From a virus, in IMG/VR virus record IMGVR_UViG_3300044293_000370, positions 1 to 35,807 of that record: a stretch of 35,807 nt of DNA. One strand, 5' to 3'. The notes under the pieces were generated by a model. It did not search any database and had not been told where the DNA came from. It saw only the letters and a program-made list of their open reading frames with translations. Below, piece after piece: positions 28,338 through 35,282 of this stretch (position 1 is the first letter of the stretch; each line of letters opens with the position of its first letter). The position numbers were made by a program, and so were the translations under genes.

Positions 28338-30743
28338 ATGGCGGCAAAGCTAATCACCCTCCCCTTTCGTCCTGCCATCAACCTGCGAGGGGGGATCGAG
28401 CCTGGCGCAAAACTTGAGGTCTACCGCTCTGGCACTTTGACGCCACAGGCGATCTTCGCTGACGGAAACCTCACGACCCCGCTCGCCAACCCGCTGACTG
28501 CCAATTCCTTCGGGCAGTTCCCGGATGTTTACTGGGATGATGCGCAGGCGATCCGAGTTGTCATGAAGCAGGCGAGCGGAGTCGTCATGAGCGACACCGA
28601 CCCGTATATTGGAGAGGCCTCCACAATTTTGGTCGCGGCAACAGCCGCCGCAAATACTGCCGCCGCCCAAGCAAGCGCCGCTTCGGTATCTGCGGCTGCT
28701 TCTGCGGCATCTGCTTCGGCATCGGCTGCATCTGCAGCATCCGCCGCCACGAGCGCCTCTCAAGCCCAGGCATCGGCCGCTGATGCGGCCCAATCTGCTG
28801 CCTATGCCGGGGGCTTCGAGACTCCGGAATATGCGAACCAATCGGCGGGCGAAGCAGCGACCACGGAAGGGCAGATCTTCAGGGTGCCCCTGGGCACTTC
28901 GCCGCAAACCTTCAATTGGTATAGGCGCTTGTCCATTGGATCAGAGCTTGTCTCGCCCTTAGTGTCTAATTCGTTGCTCACGACAACGACTGTTTTTGCG
29001 AGCGTGGCGGGCGAGGTCGGCGTCATCAATCCATTTTACCCGGTCGGCGACGTGCGGCGCTATGGGGTGTTTCCGGACGGTGTGACCAATTGGGAAGGGT
29101 CTTTCCCTACCCGTATCGCTAACATCTTTCAGAACAGTATTAACTCGCTGATCTTCGTCCGGTGGCCGCGCGGGCTTTACAATACAGGCATCAACCTCAC
29201 GCCGACTTATAACGGGAGCCGGATGCATTTCGACCATGCGGTGTTCTCTAACATCGTGCATATAATCCGCGATGGAGCAACGCGCGTCCAAGATGTCCAC
29301 TGGTCGGGCGCGATCTATTCGTATGACCGGCTCGGCATTGACAGCGGGACCAACATCATCCTCCCAGAATATGTTGGGTTGTTGCAAAATGCTGCAATAA
29401 ATCCGCAAGGCACGGGCAATCGAGGAGTGCATTTCCTAGCTTGCGAAAATGTGTCGTGGGGGCTCATTGATGTTTTTGATACAGGCGCGACCTCGGCTGT
29501 GCTCCCTGGTGCGCAGACCATTTGGTCAGGGTTCACGATCCAGTCGCAGGCACGCAAGGGTTTCCGGGGCGCGGTGCGGGTGCGCAATGCCAGTGGGCAT
29601 GGCTGCTACATTAACGGCCTTGATCTTGACCTTGACATCCGGGTTGAAGGTTACGGCAATTCGGCGATTGATTTGGCCACCACGCTCGAAGGAGCGGACA
29701 GCGAGGCGCAATCCGAACTAGGTTGCGGCGTCTGGTTGAATCGCTGCACTGGTAAGGTCGCGCTGCATGTCGATCAGGTCAACGCATCGCCTGTTAGCGA
29801 TATTTATACGATTTTATTTGACGAGACGGGTGTATCCACTGTTGCCGATAGTCGGCACAAGCCGCTGGAAGTGACCTCGCTTTACGCGACGGTGGGCAAC
29901 GGCAATCGCGGCGTGTGTGTCGGCGAAGCACTGGCCCCCAGTATCAATGCTCACGTCGCATTCAACTGCCAGCCCGATATTCGCTTGCGGGCCTCGGCCC
30001 CGACGCTGGCATCAACGTATGCCGGATTTAACGTCCTGCCCCCGAGCACTTCCTCAAGCAGCTATCGCCGGGTCAAGTCAGCGTTGCCGATCACGTTCCA
30101 TGGCTTTGGAGCCGTTCAGGCGTTCAAGGCAACCACGGCTAGCGGAACGAATGTCTATGTCGAGCTTGACCTTGCAGGGCTGGAAACACCGCTCATGGCT
30201 GCGGGTCGCTTTGCGCAGTTCGACGGGACTGCAGGCGTGATGCGCGGGCGAGTGGGTAGCATCCGGCTCTATTATGACGCGGGCTCTACTGCTTCGCCGG
30301 TCGTGGACGTGGATAGCTGCGAAGGGCTGCACATTATGGGTGGCGAACTCCGCGCGAACAGTGTGGTCAATACTACCGCTATTCGTTTTGCCAACAATGT
30401 TGACTGCACGCTTGAGATACCGGTGGTCTACAACTTCGGCAGGACTACGGATGGGGGTATCGGTCTCACGACAAATAGTCGCTGCACCTTTGGCCCGATC
30501 CGCATGGATCGAGCATCAGTTGGGGGGGAGGGCATCCGGTTCATCGGCGATAACTCTGACTGCGTGTTCCAGTCCATCCGGGTGTCAAACTTTGCCGTGG
30601 GCCTCGAAAACGGGACGAGCATGGCATTCACCCGTTCGTCTGCCCGTGATTGCGCCGCCACTGGCAACACCGACAATACAGACATCACGCTGGCTGCATT
30701 CCCTGCGGCCAACCAGTTCAACTGTACCAATTGGGCGGAATGA
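28338..30743 (+). CDS. Tailspike / tail fibre with beta-helix
   Basis: The 801-aa protein binds the host surface. Residues 1-95 form a virion-attachment domain (PFRPAINLRGGIEPGAKLEV and later GQFPDVYWDDAQAIRVVMKQ) common to many podovirus fibres. Residues about 98-155 are an Ala/Ser-rich coiled coil (ASAASVSAAASAASASASAA). The remaining 600 residues are beta-rich, with repeated short Val/Asn/Gly turns and INGLDLDLDIRVEGYGNSAI, consistent with a right-handed beta-helix of the pectate-lyase type, possibly with polysaccharide-degrading activity. GAGG precedes ATG 28338. The C-terminal part is the likely host-range determinant. Confidence 0.85.
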   Translation: MAAKLITLPFRPAINLRGGIEPGAKLEVYRSGTLTPQAIFADGNLTTPLANPLTANSFGQFPDVYWDDAQAIRVVMKQASGVVMSDTDPYIGEASTILVAATAAANTAAAQASAASVSAAASAASASASAASAASAATSASQAQASAADAAQSAAYAGGFETPEYANQSAGEAATTEGQIFRVPLGTSPQTFNWYRRLSIGSELVSPLVSNSLLTTTTVFASVAGEVGVINPFYPVGDVRRYGVFPDGVTNWEGSFPTRIANIFQNSINSLIFVRWPRGLYNTGINLTPTYNGSRMHFDHAVFSNIVHIIRDGATRVQDVHWSGAIYSYDRLGIDSGTNIILPEYVGLLQNAAINPQGTGNRGVHFLACENVSWGLIDVFDTGATSAVLPGAQTIWSGFTIQSQARKGFRGAVRVRNASGHGCYINGLDLDLDIRVEGYGNSAIDLATTLEGADSEAQSELGCGVWLNRCTGKVALHVDQVNASPVSDIYTILFDETGVSTVADSRHKPLEVTSLYATVGNGNRGVCVGEALAPSINAHVAFNCQPDIRLRASAPTLASTYAGFNVLPPSTSSSSYRRVKSALPITFHGFGAVQAFKATTASGTNVYVELDLAGLETPLMAAGRFAQFDGTAGVMRGRVGSIRLYYDAGSTASPVVDVDSCEGLHIMGGELRANSVVNTTAIRFANNVDCTLEIPVVYNFGRTTDGGIGLTTNSRCTFGPIRMDRASVGGEGIRFIGDNSDCVFQSIRVSNFAVGLENGTSMAFTRSSARDCAATGNTDNTDITLAAFPAANQFNCTNWAE

Positions 30744-30744
30744 C

Positions 30745-30843
30745 ATGATCGACACAGAAAGCGACCCGGGCGCTTGGGTTGACGCGATTGCTCATTCCCC
30801 CTGCCTGCGGGTGGAGTGGTTTTATCTGGAGAGCGAAGAATGA
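30745..30843 (+). CDS. 32-aa hypothetical protein
   Basis: ATG 30745 follows the tailspike stop by one base, and its own stop overlaps the next ATG (ATGA). Product MIDTESDPGAWVDAIAHSPC then LRVEWFYLESEE: acidic with a Trp/Tyr end. It probably helps translation of the lysis genes or is a tiny virion/lysis factor; unknown. Confidence 0.45.
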   Translation: MIDTESDPGAWVDAIAHSPCLRVEWFYLESEE

Positions 30844-31073
30844 CTGGTCGCGCCGCAACGCAAGCCGAACGTCTCGTGAAGATCGAAACGCTGCTGGAAA
30901 CAAAGCTCGACGCCATGGCTGAGGACATTCGCGCGATCCGTGCCGATGTTGCGGCTGACAAGGCGGATCTTGCCGCCCTCAAGAACAAGGGTGCGGGCAT
31001 CCTTATCGGGGTGGGGCTGGCAGGCGGGGCCATCGGTGCAGGTATCAGCAGCCTTTTGGAGTGGGTGCAATGA
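30840..31073 (+). CDS. XhlA-like coiled-coil membrane protein (lysis)
   Basis: The 77-aa protein has an N-terminal coiled coil (ERLVKIETLLETKLDAMAED, then IRAIRADVAADKADLAALKN). A C-terminal glycine-rich transmembrane segment follows (about 51-72, AGILIGVGLAGGAIGAGISS). This layout matches hemolysin XhlA-type phage proteins that support holin action. It overlaps the endolysin gene (ATGA), placing it in the lysis cassette. Holin or antiholin function is inferred. Confidence 0.72.
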   Translation: MTGRAATQAERLVKIETLLETKLDAMAEDIRAIRADVAADKADLAALKNKGAGILIGVGLAGGAIGAGISSLLEWVQ

Positions 31074-31744
31074 GGTTTGTTGAGCGTTTCCGTGCGGGCT
31101 TCGCGCGGGCAAAGGAGATCGCAGCCGTGGCGAACGTGACGAAGCCGATACCGACGCGTCTAAATGGACTATCCATGAAAGCTGCGAACGAGGCGATCAA
31201 CGCGCTACCGCCAGTGACGCATCCCGACCACTTCCCCGCCTGCCTCAAGGTGATCTTAAAGCACGAAGGCGGGTATGTGAATCATCCGCGCGACCCAGGG
31301 GGCATAACCAATCTCGGCGTGACTAAGCGGGTATGGGAGGAATGGACGCGGCGGCGTGTGACTGAGGCCGAAATGCGCGGCTTGACCCCTGATATGGTCG
31401 CGCCGCTCTACCGCAAGAATTATTGGGATAAGGTGCGCGGGGCTGATCTTGCACCGGGTCTTGACCTGCACGTGTTCGACTTTGCCGTGAACGCAGGGCC
31501 AGCTCGCGCAATGCGCTATCTGCAAATGATGATCGGCGCGGTCCCTGACAGCAAGATCGGCCCCGCAAGCCTCAAGTCGCTGTCAAAATATATCGACGCC
31601 CACGGCATCCGGCGGGCGATCCTTCGCTATGCCGAACTGCGCGAGGGATATTACCGGGAACTCCCCACCTTCAAGACCTTCGGCAAGGGCTGGTTGCGCC
31701 GGGTGCGCGAAGTGACTGATGCGGCATTGGAGATGGGCGCATGA
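31070..31744 (+). CDS. GH108-family endolysin (lysozyme)
   Basis: The 224-aa protein hydrolyses peptidoglycan. The catalytic Glu66 lies in KHEGGYVNHPRDPGGITNLG, the signature of glycoside hydrolase family 108. A C-terminal segment with FDFAVNAGPARAMRYLQMMI and KIGPASLKSLSKYID matches the PG_binding_3-type half usual in this family. About 55 extra residues precede the core; they are basic and not a clear signal peptide. So export probably needs a holin. ATG 31070 overlaps the upstream stop. Confidence 0.9.
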   Translation: MRFVERFRAGFARAKEIAAVANVTKPIPTRLNGLSMKAANEAINALPPVTHPDHFPACLKVILKHEGGYVNHPRDPGGITNLGVTKRVWEEWTRRRVTEAEMRGLTPDMVAPLYRKNYWDKVRGADLAPGLDLHVFDFAVNAGPARAMRYLQMMIGAVPDSKIGPASLKSLSKYIDAHGIRRAILRYAELREGYYRELPTFKTFGKGWLRRVREVTDAALEMGA

Positions 31745-32010
31745 ACCTCCCCGACATCACCACGCCGGACGGGCGTAGGGCCTGGGCATTCGCTGCCATT
31801 GTGGGCGGCTGCATGGCCTTCACCGCGCTGATTACGTGGTCCGTTTGGATGCTGCGCGGCCATCCTGACTTTCTGTTCTACCTCGCCCTTGCGGCGCACG
31901 TTCAAGTGTTTGTCGGCATGACGGCGCTGGGCTGGGCCATGGGCCGCCGCCTTGTCGCCAGCGCCACCCGTGACGGGCTTTCAATTGATGATGGAGGATC
32001 GAAAGAATGA
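31741..32010 (+). CDS. Two-span membrane protein, holin candidate
   Basis: The 89-aa protein has two hydrophobic segments (about 15-37, AFAAIVGGCMAFTALITWSV, and 46-66, YLALAAHVQVFVGMTALGWA) and a charged C-terminus, like class II holins. It is coupled to the endolysin (ATGA) and to the i-spanin gene (ATGA), typical of a lysis cassette. Function by position and topology. Confidence 0.7.
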   Translation: MNLPDITTPDGRRAWAFAAIVGGCMAFTALITWSVWMLRGHPDFLFYLALAAHVQVFVGMTALGWAMGRRLVASATRDGLSIDDGGSKE

Positions 32011-32330
32011 TTGGATTTGCACTTAAAGCCCATGGCCTTCTCAAGCGTGTGCCTTGGCCAGTCTATGCCGCTCTCGCGCTTCTCGCGGTGTGGGCATGGG
32101 ATCGGATCTCATACGGCAACCGCCGCTATGATGCGGGCCGCGCCGCTGTAGTGGCAGAACTGAAGCAGGCGCAAGCCAAGGTCATGAAAAGGGCGGCTGC
32201 CGCGATTGCGGCGGCTGATGATGCTGGTGCCAAACGCGCCGAAGTTGAGACCAAGGTGCTTAGCGGCCAGATCAAGAAGATCGAACAAGCGGAGGCCAAG
32301 AATGAAAATCCCCTCGACGCTCTGTTTTAG
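32007..32330 (+). CDS. Rz: Rz-like i-spanin
   Basis: The 107-aa protein has one N-terminal membrane anchor (about 15-31, PWPVYAALALLAVWAWD). A long charged helix follows (AVVAELKQAQAKVMKRAAAA and beyond) that would span the periplasm. With the overlapping lipoprotein gene it forms an Rz/Rz1 pair that fuses inner and outer membranes in the last lysis step. ATG 32007 overlaps the preceding stop. Confidence 0.82.
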   Translation: MIGFALKAHGLLKRVPWPVYAALALLAVWAWDRISYGNRRYDAGRAAVVAELKQAQAKVMKRAAAAIAAADDAGAKRAEVETKVLSGQIKKIEQAEAKNENPLDALF

Positions 32331-32616
32331 CGCCCTCGCCCTTGCCGGGTGTTCGCAGCGCGAGGCGATCAATGTGGGTGCGCCGCCCCCGCCGCCTGAC
32401 TATCTGGTGTGCGAGGAATTGCCCCCCAAGCCCGATTTGAAGCCGCTGGAAGCATTCACGCTGCCGGATGGGCGCACTGCCTACCTGAAGGCAGACGTTG
32501 ACGCTAGGGACGGCCATATCGCCCGCTACGTGGTCGCGGTGCGTGGTGCGTGGTTCTCATGCTCAAACCAGCTTGGGAAGGTTCGGGATTACTACGGCAG
32601 CGCCGAGGAGCGGTGA
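32302..32616 (+). CDS. Rz1: Rz1-like o-spanin lipoprotein
   Basis: The 104-aa protein starts inside the Rz gene in another frame, with GGAGG seven bases before ATG 32302. The signal MKIPSTLCFSALALAGC ends in a lipobox (L-A-G-C), so Cys17 would be lipidated. A Pro-rich stretch (GAPPPPPDY) follows, as in Rz1 proteins. It is longer than lambda Rz1 and has an added C-terminal domain (DARDGHIARYVVAVRGAWFS). Confidence 0.83.
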   Translation: MKIPSTLCFSALALAGCSQREAINVGAPPPPPDYLVCEELPPKPDLKPLEAFTLPDGRTAYLKADVDARDGHIARYVVAVRGAWFSCSNQLGKVRDYYGSAEER

Positions 32617-32645
32617 GGCCCCCATCCATAGCTGACAGGTGATTG

Positions 32646-33800
32646 ATGGCTAATCCAGGCTTGTCGCAAGATGAGATGCTAGAAGCCCTACGCCTCGTCA
32701 GCGAGTATGGCAGCATAACCGAAGCCGCGCGGCACATCGGGATGCGCAGGGAAACCCTTCAAGGGCGGGTCAACAAGGCGAGGGATGCTATTGCACGGGG
32801 CGCGCTTGATGTGGACCTCGCTACCCGCGTGCCCGAAGGTCACAAGGTCAAAGGTGTTTCGACGCTCTATGACGCCGATGGCGGGGTTAGGGCGCAATGG
32901 GTCAAAACGGACATTGACACACAAAGGGTTGAACAAGCCTTTGCCAGCGCGATCACCGACCTTTGCGACCGCATCCCGCCTGTGCCTGCGATCCCGCCGC
33001 CAGCTTCTTTCGATACCGAACTGTTGAACGTCATTCCAATGGGCGATCCCCATTTTGGCCTACGCACATGGAAACCCGAGACCGGTGAGGACTTCGATCT
33101 AGGCAAGGCAGAGGAAGTGACATTTGGTGCGGTTGACAAACTAGTTTCCCGCGCACCGCCTGCCGGTGTTGGCTTGCTTCTCAATCTAGGCGACTACTTC
33201 CACGCCGACGATAGCAGCAACCGAACGCCGCGCAGCGGGCACGAGCTTGACGTTGACGGACGATTCCAAAAGATCGCTAGCGTCGGCTTCAGAGCGATGT
33301 TGCGCTGTATCGAGCGGATGCTCGAAACGCACGAACGGGTGATCGTTCGCAACAACCCCGGCAACCACGACCCGCACCAGGCGCTGATGCTTAACATTGC
33401 CGTGGGTGCGCGCTTCCACGACAACCCTCGCGTATATGTCAATCCCTCGCCGTGCAGCTTCTACTACTATCGCTTCGGAAAGGTGCTGATCGGCTCGACG
33501 CATGGCGATGGGGCAAAGATGGCCGACTTGCCGCTCATCATGGCGGCTGACGTTCCGCAGGAATGGGCGGCGGCTGAGTTTCGCGTGTGGCATGTGGGGC
33601 ACTTCCACCACAACCAGCGACTAGGTCAAAAAGACCTAACTGGCTGCGAAGTCGAGACGCACCGAACGCTTGCCGCTGGCGACGCGTGGCACCGTCATCA
33701 AGGCTACCGCGCTTTGCGGGACATGAAGGTCATCAGCTATCACCGCGAATATGGCGAGGACTTGCGCATCCGTTGTGGTGTCGAAAGGCTTGCTGCATGA
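32646..33800 (+). CDS. HTH-containing calcineurin-like phosphoesterase
   Basis: The 384-aa protein has an N-terminal HTH-like segment (about 18-45, SEYGSITEAARHIGMRRETL). Its metallophosphoesterase core has the five classic motifs: GDPHFG (133-138), LGDYFH (181-186), GNHDP (239-243), THGDG (285-289) and GHFHHN (318-323). These coordinate two metal ions. Similar HTH-MPE proteins occur in other phage genomes. The substrate is unknown: nucleic-acid ends, a nucleotide signal or a protein phosphate are possible. It sits at the end of the late region, after lysis genes and before the IS. AGGTGA precedes ATG 32646; TTG 32643 is an alternative. Confidence 0.88.
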   Translation: MANPGLSQDEMLEALRLVSEYGSITEAARHIGMRRETLQGRVNKARDAIARGALDVDLATRVPEGHKVKGVSTLYDADGGVRAQWVKTDIDTQRVEQAFASAITDLCDRIPPVPAIPPPASFDTELLNVIPMGDPHFGLRTWKPETGEDFDLGKAEEVTFGAVDKLVSRAPPAGVGLLLNLGDYFHADDSSNRTPRSGHELDVDGRFQKIASVGFRAMLRCIERMLETHERVIVRNNPGNHDPHQALMLNIAVGARFHDNPRVYVNPSPCSFYYYRFGKVLIGSTHGDGAKMADLPLIMAADVPQEWAAAEFRVWHVGHFHHNQRLGQKDLTGCEVETHRTLAAGDAWHRHQGYRALRDMKVISYHREYGEDLRIRCGVERLAA

Positions 33801-34003
33801 CTGCTGCCGAAGCCCTCCGCCGCGCCGCTGATGCGGTCAATGATTGCGCGATAGGCGAGCGCAAGGAACGCGTGATCCGGCTTCTCGCCCTGCACGTTAT
33901 CCGTGTGTGCGGGGAAGGCGAGAACGCCGAGGAAGCGCGGCTGTTGTGCGAGTTGCTGGGGGAGAAAAGTTTAGGGGTTTATCCCCTTGGCATACGTGAT
34001 TGA
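33797..34003 (+). CDS. Small helical protein with IS-altered C-terminus
   Basis: ATG 33797 overlaps the phosphoesterase stop (ATGA). The 68-aa product begins MTAAEALRRAADAVNDCAIG and is a two-helix acidic protein (EENAEEARLLCELLGEK-like tail). The IS inserted at 33974: removing it and one octamer makes the frame read HDGV and stop after GEKSL. As found, the last nine residues (GVYPLGIRD) come from the IS inverted repeat. So the natural protein was 63 aa. Function unknown. Confidence 0.72.
   Translation: MTAAEALRRAADAVNDCAIGERKERVIRLLALHVIRVCGEGENAEEARLLCELLGEKSLGVYPLGIRD
33966..33973. repeat. 8-bp target site duplication AAAGTTTA (left copy)
   Basis: This octamer directly abuts the left IS end and is identical to 595-602. 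Together the two copies show one insertion event across the window edges. Confidence 0.88.
33974..33997 (+). repeat. IS terminal inverted repeat (passenger end)
   Basis: Begins GGGGTTTATCCCC and ends CATACGT, matching the other end (571-594, opposite strand) at 23 of 24 bases. It also supplies codons to the interrupted small gene. Confidence 0.88.
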
Positions 34004-34028
34004 CTCAAGCTGTTGAGTTCGCATAGCA
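34000..34028 (+). promoter_or_regulatory. Possible promoter of the IS passenger gene
   Basis: TTGACT (34000-34005), a 17-base spacer, then ATAGCA (34023-34028), with a modest -10. It lies just inside the inverted repeat and 22 bases before the passenger gene's ATG, so the element probably carries its own promoter. Confidence 0.45.
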
Positions 34029-34050
34029 TCCTTGCGTATTGGAGGGGCGC

Positions 34051-34941
34051 ATGGACCAATCAGCACCTTTAAGTCTCTATCTGGACCTTGAGAAAGGGCA
34101 CATTGCTGACATTGAGGTTGTGTCACGGGCTGCTATTGCTTGGTCACAGGCAGTCAAAGAGCTGGCTTATATCGCCGATCCGTCAATCGAGGTTCGCGTC
34201 GAGTTGTTAAATGGCACCGAAGGCAGTCTAAGTCTTAACTCGATAGTGAGGGTGATAAAGCAAACTGCTGCAAATAACCCAAAGCTGACTACGGTTATAA
34301 TCACTTGCTTGACTTGGTTCGCACTTGAAACAAGCTCCTACACCTTGGCGAAGATATACGATTACCTACTAAGCGATGATGCTCCCGCCGAAGCTCGCAG
34401 CCTGTCCGACAGCGAGCGAACCGCTGTCGCTGAAGAGGTTGTGCGGATCGTTCGAGAGCAGACCGCGCGACAAGAGCGTGAGGCCATTTTCCGTGAGCTA
34501 GCACGTGACCCAAAAATTCGAGGTGTCGGCGTCACCACTCGGCCAGGCCAGCGACCGGCAATTGTTGTGCCGCGCTCCGAGTTTCAGGCGCGCTCTGGCC
34601 AAACGGCCAAGATAGACATTCAGGATGCCAAGCGTCGAAGCACGACAGAGATCGCGCAAGTGACCCTCGTTAGCCCTATCTTGAAGGATGCTGAGCGGCG
34701 ATGGCGTTTCCAGATTGGTGCCCTGCCAGAATTTGGGGCGACCATGAAGGACCACGAATTTCTTGAGGGCGTGGCGAAGGGTGATATCTCCATCCCGCTG
34801 CGCATCGGCATCGAGATGGAAGTCGAGCTCGAAACCAAAGAAGAGTTAGAGGATCAGCTCTGGGTGGTGAAAGAGCGCAACGTCCTGCGGGTTCTATCCC
34901 CCAAACGAGCCAGACATGACTTATTCGCCCCGCAACGCTAG
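34051..34941 (+). CDS. IS passenger gene, unknown 296-aa protein
   Basis: GGAGG lies six bases before ATG 34051. The N-terminal 100 residues form an alpha/beta domain (LSLYLDLEKGHIADIEVVSR and VELLNGTEGSLSLNSIVRVI). A hydrophobic segment (about 78-96, TVIITCLTWFALETSSYTLA) could be a membrane span. Then comes a charged helix (SERTAVAEEVVRIVREQTAR) and a beta-rich C-terminal domain ending LETKEELEDQLWVVKERNVL. No enzyme motif is seen. It is bounded by the IS repeats, so it moves with the transposase. The function could be a host-fitness, immunity or regulation cargo; I do not recognise the family. It shares 21 bases convergently with the small membrane gene. Confidence 0.85.
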   Translation: MDQSAPLSLYLDLEKGHIADIEVVSRAAIAWSQAVKELAYIADPSIEVRVELLNGTEGSLSLNSIVRVIKQTAANNPKLTTVIITCLTWFALETSSYTLAKIYDYLLSDDAPAEARSLSDSERTAVAEEVVRIVREQTARQEREAIFRELARDPKIRGVGVTTRPGQRPAIVVPRSEFQARSGQTAKIDIQDAKRRSTTEIAQVTLVSPILKDAERRWRFQIGALPEFGATMKDHEFLEGVAKGDISIPLRIGIEMEVELETKEELEDQLWVVKERNVLRVLSPKRARHDLFAPQR

Positions 34942-35097
34942 GTAAGCAAAAGCGCATATCGACGCAAATAGGATAATCGCACCGACAGACCATGCAGCCC
35001 CGACGTCCAACTCCTTCATAGCCGAAAGGCCCAACAATACCGCGAGGGCGGTAAGGGCTACCTGCCCCTTTACGGATAATTTTTGGCGCTTCATCAT
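34921..35097 (-). CDS. IS passenger gene, small two-span membrane protein
   Basis: Reads leftward to a TAA inside the end of the 34051 gene. The 58-aa core (MMKRQKLSVKGQVALTALAV...) has two hydrophobic segments (GQVALTALAVLLGLSAM and GAIILFASICAFAYLAL) joined by a short acidic loop, and a basic N-terminus. The start is uncertain: ATG 35097 or 35094, or upstream ATG 35145 or 35193; none has a strong ribosome site. It may act with the larger passenger protein, which also has a possible membrane segment. Confidence 0.6.
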   Translation of the reverse strand: MMKRQKLSVKGQVALTALAVLLGLSAMKELDVGAAWSVGAIILFASICAFAYLALRGE

Positions 35098-35282
35098 CCT
35101 GCGTCGATGATGCTTTGGCGGCAGACTGCGTAAAACATGAGTCATATCAAACACTTGAATCACAAGGGATTTTGCGGTGTCAGAGAGTAACATGACGCTT
35201 CGAGAAGCGCGAGCGAAAAAAAATATCTCAGGATTTGTCCGGTGCCACGAAGGCGAGATCGGTGACGCAGACGCGTTCGATC

